A DNA stretch of 33,143 nt. Origin: Candidatus Liptonbacteria bacterium (GTDB lineage Bacteria; Patescibacteriota; Minisyncoccia; UBA6257; 2-01-FULL-56-20). The stretch is from the NCBI GenBank assembly GCA_016204355.1, contig JACQKT010000019.1, forward strand, positions 1 through 33,143, read 5' to 3'. Positions 8,139-13,723 of this stretch are shown piece after piece. Within the stretch, counting starts at the first letter, position 1, and each line of letters opens with the position of its first letter. The notes under the pieces are model-generated. The model was not told the origin of the DNA. It ran no database searches and saw only the letters and a list, made by a program, of their open reading frames with translations. A program made the position numbers and the translations under genes.

Positions 8139-8285
8139 TTATTCTTCGTGAACTTCTTTTTTAGGAACGTGTTTTATGAGCTTTGCTCTTGAACCGCATT
8201 CGTAATGAATCCTGTTCATGTTCGGATTTTTGTCCTCTTCCATAAAAAATACGTCGCATTTACGGCAATAATAGTGATTTTTCAT
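8139..8285 (-). CDS. Small CxxC (zinc-ribbon-like) protein, 48 residues
   Basis: Short reading frame starting MKNHYYCRKC and ending VPKKEVHEE. C7 and C10 form a CxxC pair, and H28 with C30 (HYEC) could complete a metal site, suggesting half of a zinc ribbon. The C-terminal third is basic and then acidic. It lies 30 bases upstream of the Nramp-related gene on the same strand, so the two are probably co-transcribed. No SD is visible. I do not recognise the family. A role as a metal-binding accessory of the transporter is only a guess from position. Confidence 0.6.
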   Translation of the reverse strand: MKNHYYCRKCDVFFMEEDKNPNMNRIHYECGSRAKLIKHVPKKEVHEE

Positions 8286-8318
8286 CTATTCTCTAAAATT
8301 GAAGCTGTGCAAAAGGGT

Positions 8319-8347
8319 TTTATCGAAAAAATTTATTACACTATAAT
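8319..8347 (+). promoter_or_regulatory. Promoter of rmuC, perfect TATAAT
   Basis: TATAAT at 8342-8347 with a weak TTTATC 17 bases upstream. Transcription would start near 8354, downstream of an earlier in-frame ATG at 8205, which supports translation from the ATG at 8397. Confidence 0.5.
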
Positions 8348-8396
8348 ACATCTGAATCGGAAAAGCGAGCGGGTTTTTCCACAGCATAAAAATTCA

Positions 8397-9443
8397 ATGG
8401 ACCAAAACTTGTTTTTTTTCATAATTCTCGCCGTATTCATAGCCGGGTTTTATTTTCTTTGGTCAGCCGTGAAGAAGCGCGGCGAAGAAACGAAACCAGA
8501 CCAGTCCATGCTTCTTCTGCAGAATACGGTTAACGAGCTCAGGCGAACGCTGGACCAAAAACTCGGAGAGTCGACCCACCTGATGCAAACGCAGTTCGGA
8601 GAAAGCGCCAAAATCATCAGAGAAATAACGAAGGAGCTTGTTCAGGTAAACGAAGGGCAGAAACAGGTCGTCAACGTGACCGAGCAGCTCAAAAGCCTGC
8701 AGGACATTCTGAAAAACCCGAAACAGCGCGGAGTTCTCGGCGAATACTATCTGGAAACCGTGCTTAAAAACGTCTTCCCGCCTAACGGCTACCAGATGCA
8801 ATATCCGTTCAAGGACGGTTCGATCGTCGACGCGGTTATCTTTGTCGGCAACCAGATAGTGCCCATAGATTCGAAATTCAGCCTGGAAAACTACAACCGC
8901 ATGATAAACGAGCATAACGACTCGGAACGCGAGAGACTGGAGAAACAATTTGTCGGCGACCTCAAGGCGCGGATAGATGAAACGTCAAAATACATAAAAC
9001 CCGGAGAGGACACGGTCAACTTCGCTTTCATGTTCGTCCCTTCAGAAGCGATCTACTACGATCTTTTGATAAACAAAGTGGGAGCCATGAAAGCGGTGGA
9101 ACGCGATCTGATAGATTACGCGTACAATGAAAAGCACGTTATCATAGTTTCCCCCGCGACGTTCGCGGCCTATCTTCAGGTTCTCTTTCAGGCAATGAGA
9201 GCGTTTAAGATACAGGAATCGACGGAAAAAATAAAAAAAGAAATTGAAAAATTAACCGGGCATTTGAAAAAATACGATGATTATATGCTCAAACTCGGAA
9301 AAAATATCGGACAAACGGTTTCGAGCTACAATTCAGCATACAAAGAATTTTTCAAAATAGACAAGGACATTCTTAAAATCACCGGTGAATCCGTTGATGT
9401 CGAGCCGCTAGAACTCGAAAAGCCGCACGATTCGGAGGAATAA
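8397..9443 (+). CDS. rmuC: DNA recombination protein RmuC homologue
   Basis: RmuC-family protein, thought to limit rearrangement at inverted repeats; the family carries a restriction-endonuclease-like fold. 348 residues: a membrane helix at about 5-24, a coiled coil at about 35-110, then the conserved core with KNPKQRGVLGEYYLE, VDAVIFV, IPIDSKFSLENY-type and FMFVPSEAIYY motifs, and a C-terminal helical tail. The D-x15-DSKF layout typical of the nuclease-like core is present. The reading frame is open further upstream to 8205, but that part is not RmuC-like and precedes the likely transcription start. The gene stands alone on the plus strand, divergent from the Nramp pair. Confidence 0.92.
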   Translation: MDQNLFFFIILAVFIAGFYFLWSAVKKRGEETKPDQSMLLLQNTVNELRRTLDQKLGESTHLMQTQFGESAKIIREITKELVQVNEGQKQVVNVTEQLKSLQDILKNPKQRGVLGEYYLETVLKNVFPPNGYQMQYPFKDGSIVDAVIFVGNQIVPIDSKFSLENYNRMINEHNDSERERLEKQFVGDLKARIDETSKYIKPGEDTVNFAFMFVPSEAIYYDLLINKVGAMKAVERDLIDYAYNEKHVIIVSPATFAAYLQVLFQAMRAFKIQESTEKIKKEIEKLTGHLKKYDDYMLKLGKNIGQTVSSYNSAYKEFFKIDKDILKITGESVDVEPLELEKPHDSEE

Positions 9444-9449
9444 ATTTGC

Positions 9450-9478
9450 AAAAAAAGCCCTGCGCGGCGTGGCAGGGC
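9450..9478 (-). terminator. Terminator of the 71-residue gene
   Basis: On the minus strand the stem GCCCTGC/GCAGGGC is followed by seven T. It lies about 40 bases after the stop of the gene beginning at 9732 and also separates it from rmuC. Confidence 0.8.
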
Positions 9479-9516
9479 GACTGGGTGGTTCGGAAATCGG
9501 CTCGAGAGCCGATCGG

Positions 9517-9732
9517 CTACGATGTGTAGACTTCACTTAGGACTTTCTGCAAGTCCATAAGGTCGTCATACACGCGACTGACCAGCGGGTCGAGCTTTTT
9601 CAGCCTTTCATCGCTGAGCAGGGCTGGCTTACCTACTGCCCGCGCGATGAGAAGTGGCATCGCCGAGTTGACGATTGCCAATTGCTCCAGCTTTTTCTCA
9701 AGCTGGATTGCCTCCGACGTATAATTCGGCAT
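9517..9732 (-). CDS. Small helical protein of unknown function, paralogue of its neighbour
   Basis: 71 residues, predicted all-helical and soluble, with no signal peptide. The family is not recognised. It is a recognisable paralogue of the 74-residue protein encoded next upstream: KLEQLAIVNSAMPLLIARAV aligns with KLVELAQLCSSMQLLAFGAV without gaps, and the spacing of later hydrophobic positions agrees to the end. It is a complete single-gene unit: promoter TTGACA-N16-TACACT at 9837-9810, a strong SD AAGGAGG before the ATG, and its own terminator. That SD is far stronger than those of most neighbouring housekeeping genes. No catalytic motif is visible; a structural or binding role is more likely than an enzyme. 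Confidence 0.75.
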   Translation of the reverse strand: MPNYTSEAIQLEKKLEQLAIVNSAMPLLIARAVGKPALLSDERLKKLDPLVSRVYDDLMDLQKVLSEVYTS

Positions 9733-9809
9733 TTTCCTCCTTCATTCAGGGTAGGGCTGCGAGTTAATCGGCAAACATTTCTTCAATTCTTAAGTTGCGA
9801 ATTTGTCAA

Positions 9810-9837
9810 AGTGTACAACAAACCTCGCCTCTGTCAA
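9810..9837 (-). promoter_or_regulatory. Promoter TTGACA-N16-TACACT
   Basis: Consensus -35 with a 16-base spacer to TACACT, reading leftward into the 71-residue gene. Predicted start near 9803. Confidence 0.55.
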
Positions 9838-9847
9838 GCGCTTTATT

Positions 9848-9870
9848 AAAAAAGCCCCGCACGCGCGGCT
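9848..9870 (-). terminator. Terminator of the 74-residue gene
   Basis: On the minus strand an imperfect GC-rich stem (AGCC...GGCT) is followed by six T. It lies between the two paralogous genes, so they are transcribed separately. Confidence 0.65.
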
Positions 9871-9908
9871 TCTGCCGGCTATGAGGAATCTTGGCCAACC
9901 TCATCGAG

Positions 9909-10133
9909 TTATAGGTTGCCGATTTCGATGAGCCTCGTCCGTAAGCCATTGGCGAATTTGGTGAACTCGTCGACGTGATTATTAACATTCCGCATCGTCT
10001 CGCCGCTCACCTTGTCGGCTTTAAGTACGGCGCCGAATGCCAAAAGTTGCATGCTTGAACAGAGCTGGGCAAGCTCGACAAGTTTTGTTTGGAATTCTTC
10101 CTTTTCTTTTTCACGAATTTTGTCTTTCGCCAT
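9909..10133 (-). CDS. Small helical protein of unknown function, second paralogue
   Basis: 74 residues: a highly charged N-terminus (MAKDKIREKEKEEF) followed by a helical core that aligns with the adjacent 71-residue protein. One cysteine (C25) has no partner in its paralogue. It has its own promoter (TTGACA-N17-TACTTT) and terminator, so the pair is a tandem duplication of a whole transcription unit, not an operon. The SD is moderate (AAAGGA, slightly far from the ATG). No family is recognised and no function is offered. Confidence 0.75.
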   Translation of the reverse strand: MAKDKIREKEKEEFQTKLVELAQLCSSMQLLAFGAVLKADKVSGETMRNVNNHVDEFTKFANGLRTRLIEIGNL

Positions 10134-10183
10134 CTTTCACCATTCCTTTCTCTATGTGTGACGATTCAAATTGCTGCACGCAT

Positions 10184-10212
10184 AAAGTACACGCACAATC
10201 CGCGGTTGTCAA
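10184..10212 (-). promoter_or_regulatory. Promoter TTGACA-N17-TACTTT
   Basis: Consensus -35 and optimal 17-base spacer, directed at the 74-residue gene. Predicted start near 10177. Confidence 0.55.
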
Positions 10213-10278
10213 ACCCGCACCCTTCGGAAAGGCGGGATGAGCAAATTATTTCGTTTTTTCCAAAAACGGGCCCGTCGT

Positions 10279-10479
10279 TTATTTTTCCTTTTTGCTGAAG
10301 TGAAAAATATAGACGATTTCAAGAATCGCGAACGTGTTTATAACCAAAAGCGCTATGAACCACCATTTCTCTTTGCGGTTGGCGGCTTTCCACAGCGCGA
10401 CGCCTTTCCACGGCAAAGTCCACAGCATGATAGCCAAAATGACGAACCAGCTGTATTTAGGAAGATAAATACTCAGCAT
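10279..10479 (-). CDS. DUF5652-like small membrane protein
   Basis: 66 residues with two membrane helices, at about 10-24 and 39-60. The pattern PWKGVALWKAANRKEKWWFIALLVINTFAI-like, ending ILEIVYIF, matches the DUF5652 group common in Parcubacteria, whose function is unknown. The short basic loop between the helices and the KKEK tail predict both ends in the cytoplasm. It starts 9 bases after the end of the ASCH-like gene, so the two probably share one transcript. No SD is obvious. Confidence 0.8.
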   Translation of the reverse strand: MLSIYLPKYSWFVILAIMLWTLPWKGVALWKAANRKEKWWFIALLVINTFAILEIVYIFHFSKKEK

Positions 10480-10488
10480 TGCTTATTC

Positions 10489-10752
10489 CTATTCCAATTG
10501 TATGGCGTAAAGACCTTTCGCTTCTATCTGTTCGCGTTGTCCGTAATCGTCAAGATTGAACTTCACCACCGAAGCGACTTTTTTCTCGATTTCGCGCCCC
10601 GTCGTTTCTTTGGTTTCCGGATTCCATTCTTCGAGTATCAAAGTGTCGCCTTCGCTGATATCGAAATCGGCGACGCGTATGTCTATTTTCTTTTTCCCGG
10701 AAAGAACGTCGCTGAATTCCTCCGGCCACATTTTTTTACGCATCTCAGCCAT
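10489..10752 (-). CDS. ASCH/DUF3850-like small RNA-binding-fold protein
   Basis: 87 residues resembling the ASCH (PUA-like) fold: a WPEEFSDVLSGKKKIDIR segment at 9-26 that matches the family pattern of P-x-x-F-x-x-V-x-x-G-x-K-x-x-x-x-R, then GDTLILEEW at 35-43 and TGREIEKKV. ASCH proteins are thought to bind RNA or modified nucleotides; no substrate can be named here. A second ATG three codons in (MRKKMW) could also be the start. It precedes the DUF5652-like gene by 9 bases. Repeat element A separates it from truB upstream. Confidence 0.75.
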   Translation of the reverse strand: MAEMRKKMWPEEFSDVLSGKKKIDIRVADFDISEGDTLILEEWNPETKETTGREIEKKVASVVKFNLDDYGQREQIEAKGLYAIQLE

Positions 10753-10793
10753 TTCGCTCTTATTTTAACATAATCCACCCCCAATAAATAAAC

Positions 10794-10898
10794 CCTGCAT
10801 AAATTCATTCGGCAGGGTTTACGGAGTTCGACGGAGCGAGTACAAGACAAAATTCCAGCAGAAGTTTATGTCGTGTCTGCCGAATGAATTTATGCAGG
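10794..10898. repeat. Palindromic repeat element, copy A, abutting the truB stop
   Basis: A 22-bp perfect inverted repeat (CCTGCATAAATTC... at 10794-10815 and its complement at 10877-10898) encloses about 60 bases. The 62 bases from 10820 match copy B (18228-18289) at 55 positions with no gap, including 25 identical bases beginning CGAGTACAAGACAAAATTCC. The right arm ends three bases before the truB stop codon. Stem changes between the copies keep pairing (CGGCAG/CTGCCG here, TGGCAG/CTGCCA in copy B), so the folded structure appears conserved. No transposase or target duplication was seen. Confidence 0.7.
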
Positions 10899-10901
10899 CA
10901 A

Positions 10902-11555
10902 TCAAAAATCCTTAAGCTGTTTGGCGTCCTCGACCGCTATGTCCCCGATTTTCGTCCGCCTTAACGCAGTGAGCATCGCCGGGGCCCCAATTCGCCTGCC
11001 GACCTCTTCCCCTACCGCCCGGGCATAGGTGCCTTTTTCGGCTTTCATTTCCGCGCGGAACAAAACTTTATCGCCTTCGATCGCAAAATTCATGAGCTTC
11101 AGTCCGAAAATTCTTGTTTTTCTTTTTTTCCGTTCGACTGCAATTCCGCGGCGCGCATATTTGTAAAGAGGAATGCCTTTGTGTTTAACCGCGGAATAAG
11201 AAGGTATCGGCAATTCGATATCCCCCTCCATTTCTTTCAGTATTTTTTCGACATCTTCCTTTCCTATGCCCGATACTTTTTTCTCTGCAATCGTTTTTCC
11301 GTCCGGGTCTCCGGTGTCCGTGCTTCTTCCCAAAAGCACATCCATCACATAAGTTTTCGGGAGAACTTCGAATTCTTTCATTCTTTTCGTCCCGTGGCCG
11401 ATTCCGATTATCAAAAGCCCCGTCGCGAACGGGTCCAGCGTGCCGGCATGTCCCATTTTTCTGACGCCGAGTTTTTGCCTCAAAATTTTTATAACTCCGA
11501 AAGAACTCAGTCCTTCCGGCTTTTCAACCAATATTATTTCTCTTTTTTCCGGCAT
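10902..11555 (-). CDS. truB: tRNA pseudouridine(55) synthase TruB
   Basis: Makes pseudouridine 55 in the T-loop of tRNAs. The 217 residues carry the catalytic motif GHAGTLDPFATGLL with nucleophile Asp41, then Y-x-V-x-LLGRSTDTGDPDG, the PSYSAVKHKG segment, and KGTYARAVGEEVGRRIGAPAMLTALRRTKIG near the end. E. coli TruB has about 314 residues; this one stops after the catalytic domain and lacks the C-terminal PUA-like domain, as is usual in reduced genomes. An AGGAG lies upstream of the ATG but at a long spacing. Repeat element A abuts the stop codon. Confidence 0.95.
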   Translation of the reverse strand: MPEKREIILVEKPEGLSSFGVIKILRQKLGVRKMGHAGTLDPFATGLLIIGIGHGTKRMKEFEVLPKTYVMDVLLGRSTDTGDPDGKTIAEKKVSGIGKEDVEKILKEMEGDIELPIPSYSAVKHKGIPLYKYARRGIAVERKKRKTRIFGLKLMNFAIEGDKVLFRAEMKAEKGTYARAVGEEVGRRIGAPAMLTALRRTKIGDIAVEDAKQLKDF

Positions 11556-11587
11556 TTTCGGAAGATTTCTCCTGTTTAAAACCCTGT

Positions 11588-11615
11588 TTGCCCGGGGGAA
11601 ACCGTTTGATATAAT
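11588..11615 (+). promoter_or_regulatory. Promoter TTGCCC-N16-TATAAT into a gene-free stretch
   Basis: Perfect TATAAT on the plus strand, divergent from truB, with no coding sequence downstream. It would give a transcript of about 60 bases ending at the hairpin at 11643-11680. Confidence 0.4.
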
Positions 11616-11642
11616 CTAACAGAGGAATGAATTTGCCTCAAT

Positions 11643-11680
11643 AAACAAAAACGGCTGTGTGAGGCGGCCGTTTTTTGTTT
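11643..11680. terminator. Bidirectional terminator hairpin in the truB-upstream RNA region
   Basis: The stem AAACAAAAACGGC/GCCGTTTTTTGTTT gives six T on the plus strand and five T on the minus strand. There is no gene immediately upstream on either side, so it probably ends a small RNA. Confidence 0.65.
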
Positions 11681-11764
11681 GCCGGGCAGTGAAAATACGA
11701 TCACTCCGCTACGGGGATTATTTAGTAGAAGTCGCTTTTCTTCTACCTGGTTTGCCTCTAGTTT

Positions 11765-11920
11765 TTGACAGCCAAGGCAAGTGTAAATTAAAATTGATTG
11801 GCAAATTGTAAACATCACTATCGGCGATACGCTGTTACAGTTTCTCCCCAAGCAGCTGGGGCCCCCGCACCGGGTCGGATTTGCTCTCTCCTTTCCGAAC
11901 CGGCGCGGGCTTTTTTATTT
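11765..11920 (+). ncRNA. Candidate small RNA (about 120 bases) with its own promoter and terminator
   Basis: A consensus -35 TTGACA (11765-11770), an 18-base spacer and TAAAAT (11789-11794) predict a start near 11801. The RNA would include a CCCC/GGGG hairpin and end with a long GC stem at 11861-11910 followed by six T. No believable reading frame occupies the stretch 11556-11934. I could not match it to 6S, SRP, tmRNA or RNase P RNA: the hallmark motifs of each are absent. On the opposite strand TTTACA-N16-TAATTT could drive another RNA ending at the 11643-11680 hairpin. The RNA call rests on these signals, not on homology. Confidence 0.4.
11861..11920 (+). terminator. Strong intrinsic terminator of the candidate RNA
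   Basis: Long stem (GCCCCCGC...CCGG...TCGGA paired with TCCGA...CCGG...GCGGGC) followed by TTTTTTATTTT on the plus strand. The only coding sequence nearby is convergent, so the hairpin must serve a non-coding transcript. Confidence 0.75.
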
Positions 11921-11934
11921 TCCGCAAAAAAACT

Positions 11935-12147
11935 CTAACTGGCCATCTCTATCACCTTTTTTCTGGACGACACGCCTGAAATTATTCTTACCGCCGCTTT
12001 TTGAACTCCGAAGTGTTCCGCAATTTCCCGTATAATCTCCGCGTTTGCCTTTCCTCTTTCCGGCGCAGACACAACGCCGACAATAATTTTGTCGCCTTCT
12101 ACGTTTACAAAATCTTTATGAAATTTAACGCTGACATTGTATCTCAC
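11935..12147 (-). CDS. DUF167 (YggU) family protein
   Basis: 70-residue conserved protein of unknown function. The family signature is complete: VSAPERGKANAEIIREIAEHF at about 26-47 and IISGVSSRKKVIEM near the end. It is a small alpha/beta protein without membrane segments or catalytic residues. It runs convergent to the candidate RNA. Its start ATG follows an AT-rich stretch without a clear SD. Confidence 0.9.
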   Translation of the reverse strand: MRYNVSVKFHKDFVNVEGDKIIVGVVSAPERGKANAEIIREIAEHFGVQKAAVRIISGVSSRKKVIEMAS

Positions 12148-12173
12148 TTAATTATTATACCCGTTTTTTGGTG

Positions 12174-12206
12174 AAAAAATGCGGCGCTTGGTTTCCCTTG
12201 CGCCGC
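12174..12206 (-). terminator. Terminator of the 12252-13020 gene pair
   Basis: On the minus strand GCGGCGC, a 12-base loop and GCGCCGC are followed by A and six T. It lies about 45 bases after the stop of the 62-residue gene. Confidence 0.8.
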
Positions 12207-12251
12207 GATATCACCGAACGATGCCTGGTTACTTAGCGGTGATTATTGAAT

Positions 12252-12440
12252 CTACCATCGGGTCTGTGCGAAGCTCGGCCTCCGCAGTATCTCGCGCGAC
12301 GGTGCGGTATCTTCTTTATCGTCGTGTTCTCCCGGCGAACGGAGGGTATTGCGCTTGCCGATCGCCCGGACCCGCTGTTGTGCCCGTTGATGTTCCTCAT
12401 CAACGGCGGCCCGGCTGTTATGTCGCTGCCCGCGTTTCAT
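12252..12440 (-). CDS. Small Arg-rich protein of unknown function overlapping the preceding gene
   Basis: 62 residues, very polar: many Arg, Glu, Asp and Gln, no hydrophobic core, so probably disordered or nucleic-acid binding. It begins 23 bases before the stop of the 200-residue gene, in another frame. An AGGAGG sits 6-7 bases ahead of its ATG, inside the upstream coding sequence. That SD, and the terminator just beyond its stop, are the reasons to call it real. The protein itself resembles nothing I know, and the region could instead be a long untranslated tail. Confidence 0.45.
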   Translation of the reverse strand: MKRGQRHNSRAAVDEEHQRAQQRVRAIGKRNTLRSPGEHDDKEDTAPSREILRRPSFAQTRW

Positions 12441-13020
12441 GTTGCTCCTCCTCGCTGTTTACAGCTGTTTGCATCCGGACGGTTACACTCGTCGTCCTGC
12501 CCATCTGAAACACCTCGGCGTTCGCGCCCTCGAAACGACCGAAGACAAGGACATAGCTGTCGCCGTCGTGGGTTTTGCATCCCAACGCCTCGATTGCCCG
12601 CCTAACGAGGTTCGCAGCCCTATCGCTGTCTTCGGCGACAAGTGTCATATCGTCCCCGTCGAACCGGGCCCAGCCATAGGGATATTCGCCATAGGCGATC
12701 TTCACCACTATGCCTTCGGCGAAAGGCGACAACGGCTTGAATTCCTCGAAACGGTTCTCGGGAATTGCGAACAGGAACTTCGCCCATGCATTTCTGTCGC
12801 CCCCCCGAAGCCCGGTGACAAGGTCGCGTACTTCATCAATGCCGCCGAACATGGGATACCGCCTTTCGAAAATTTCCATGTTAAGCGTGCCGGCTCGCCA
12901 GAGATTCATCATTCTTGTGACGCTCAACGCCGCTCTGGCTCTTGCGTCTTCCGTTTCCCCGCCGAGCGCTTCCGCCAGCAGAGCAAAGAAGGATTTTTCG
13001 TTTACGCATTCCTGTTGCAT
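12418..13020 (-). CDS. Protein of unknown function, 200 residues
   Basis: Soluble protein without signal peptide or membrane helix. The N-terminal half is helical (FFALLAEALGGETEDARARAA-like); the middle, from about residue 105, reads as a small alpha/beta domain (VVKIAYGEYPYGWARFDGDDMTLVAE), and the C-terminus is polar. No family or active site is recognised. It is a well-formed unit: promoter TTGACT-N17-TAATGT upstream, an AGGGG SD before the ATG, and a following small gene and terminator. Base composition is richer in GC than the gaps around it. It is one of the single-unit genes interspersed among the conserved genes here. Confidence 0.7.
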   Translation of the reverse strand: MQQECVNEKSFFALLAEALGGETEDARARAALSVTRMMNLWRAGTLNMEIFERRYPMFGGIDEVRDLVTGLRGGDRNAWAKFLFAIPENRFEEFKPLSPFAEGIVVKIAYGEYPYGWARFDGDDMTLVAEDSDRAANLVRRAIEALGCKTHDGDSYVLVFGRFEGANAEVFQMGRTTSVTVRMQTAVNSEEEQHETRAAT

Positions 13021-13081
13021 CGCCTACCCCTATAATAAAACGTGCAGTTTATCGAAACATCACCTTAAAGTTGCAGTCTGT

Positions 13082-13110
13082 ACATTAAATTTTTTTAACC
13101 CAACAGTCAA
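13082..13110 (-). promoter_or_regulatory. Promoter TTGACT-N17-TAATGT
   Basis: Near-consensus -35 and a 17-base spacer, reading leftward into the 200-residue gene. Predicted start near 13075. Confidence 0.5.
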
Positions 13111-13134
13111 GCCTTTTTATGCCGAATTGCCCGC

Positions 13135-13174
13135 AAAAAGAAGACTCCGGCGCGCATTTCGTTGCGTCGGAGTC
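13135..13174 (-). terminator. Terminator touching the stop codon of the 134-residue gene
   Basis: On the minus strand the stem GACTCCG.../...CGGAGTC is followed by TTCTTTTT. The hairpin begins within the stop codon of the gene that ends at 13174. Confidence 0.75.
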
Positions 13175-13578
13175 TAACCGTCTCCTATCTCGAGATTGTT
13201 TTTTTCCGCCACCGCCAGAACTTCTTTGGTGGCAATCCGTCCGCGCGGCACAAGCAATTTGCCGCGAGTGTCATTCCTCAAACGGAATTGCGAAACCCAG
13301 ACTCCGTTCGATACCGCCCAGAGAATGGTTTCCCTGGCGAACTCGCCGCTTAGTGCGCGGCGGCACATTCCCCATATCCGCAAAACACCTCCAGGGAGAG
13401 TGTTATCGACGAAACTGACGATTACCTTGCTCTTGTTGGGGCGATCGGCTTCGTCGCCGAATCCCTTGAGCCAGGCACAGGCGAATCCTCCGTTTTGTCC
13501 GTGCGGTTTTTTCCCAACCTCTGGTAATCTTGAACATGCGGTGCAGGAACCGCATGTCCGGCCGTTTGATTTGGACAT
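13174..13578 (-). CDS. Cysteine-motif protein resembling a shortened YkgJ-like (CxxCxxC) family member
   Basis: 134 residues. The N-terminus CGSCTACSRLPEVGKKP at 9-25 and the later FACAWLKGF and RPNKSKVIV segments match the two ends of a widespread family that usually reads CGxCTACC..lpVpELgKP, a middle CxxC-GCxIY-RPxxC block, then FxCxWLxG..RPdk. The middle cysteine block that completes the presumed metal or Fe-S site in that family is absent, and the usual CC is CS. This is therefore a shortened or degenerate member; function is unknown even for full-length forms. It has its own -35 (TTGACG), an AAAGGA SD and a terminator. Confidence 0.6.
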   Translation of the reverse strand: MSKSNGRTCGSCTACSRLPEVGKKPHGQNGGFACAWLKGFGDEADRPNKSKVIVSFVDNTLPGGVLRIWGMCRRALSGEFARETILWAVSNGVWVSQFRLRNDTRGKLLVPRGRIATKEVLAVAEKNNLEIGDG

Positions 13579-13651
13579 ACATATTCCTTTCCACAGTCAA
13601 AAAAGTTGATAAACACGCCCGAGCCGCAAAAAATCAAGCAACTACTAAAAA

Positions 13652-13678
13652 TTTATAACAATGAATATCCAGCGTCAA
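13652..13678 (-). promoter_or_regulatory. Promoter TTGACG with TATAAA
   Basis: TTGACG (13678-13673) with TATAAA 15 bases on, or TAAATT at 17, directed at the 134-residue gene. Its upstream end touches the palindrome at 13678-13706. Confidence 0.4.
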
Positions 13679-13706
13679 TCCCCCACATAAAATTTATGTG
13701 GGGGAT
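13678..13706. repeat. Near-perfect 29-base palindrome (14-bp arms)
   Basis: ATCCCCCACATAAA is followed by one base and then its exact complement. It lies between the 3' end of the ferritin-like/VIT1 gene and the -35 of the next gene. No T-run follows on either strand, so it may be an mRNA-stabilising hairpin or an operator instead of a terminator. Confidence 0.55.
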
Positions 13707-13723
13707 CAATCCCGATATCTCTT

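Noticed and set aside
8205-8396. N-terminal extension of RmuC by 64 codons
   Set aside because: The extra part precedes the probable transcription start, overlaps the divergent small gene and is not RmuC-like.
11760-11785. GACAGCCAAGGCA resembling the SRP RNA signature
   Set aside because: The GGAAGG apical-loop motif and its paired strand, required for SRP RNA, are missing. The stretch coincides with the promoter and is a short chance match.
11576-11851. Minus-strand 91-codon frame in the truB-upstream stretch
   Set aside because: It needs an unusual start codon, has no SD, the protein looks random, and it crosses two hairpin terminators.
11820-11905. Minus-strand GGGGGCCCCA...TGGGG resembling part of a c-di-AMP riboswitch
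   Set aside because: Other conserved elements such as the GAATCC junctions are absent, truB is not a typical target, and the T-run shows the hairpin acts as a plus-strand terminator.
13678-13706. 29-base palindrome considered as the terminator of the ferritin-like/VIT1 gene
   Set aside because: No T-run follows on the minus strand, so it was kept as a palindrome of unknown role.
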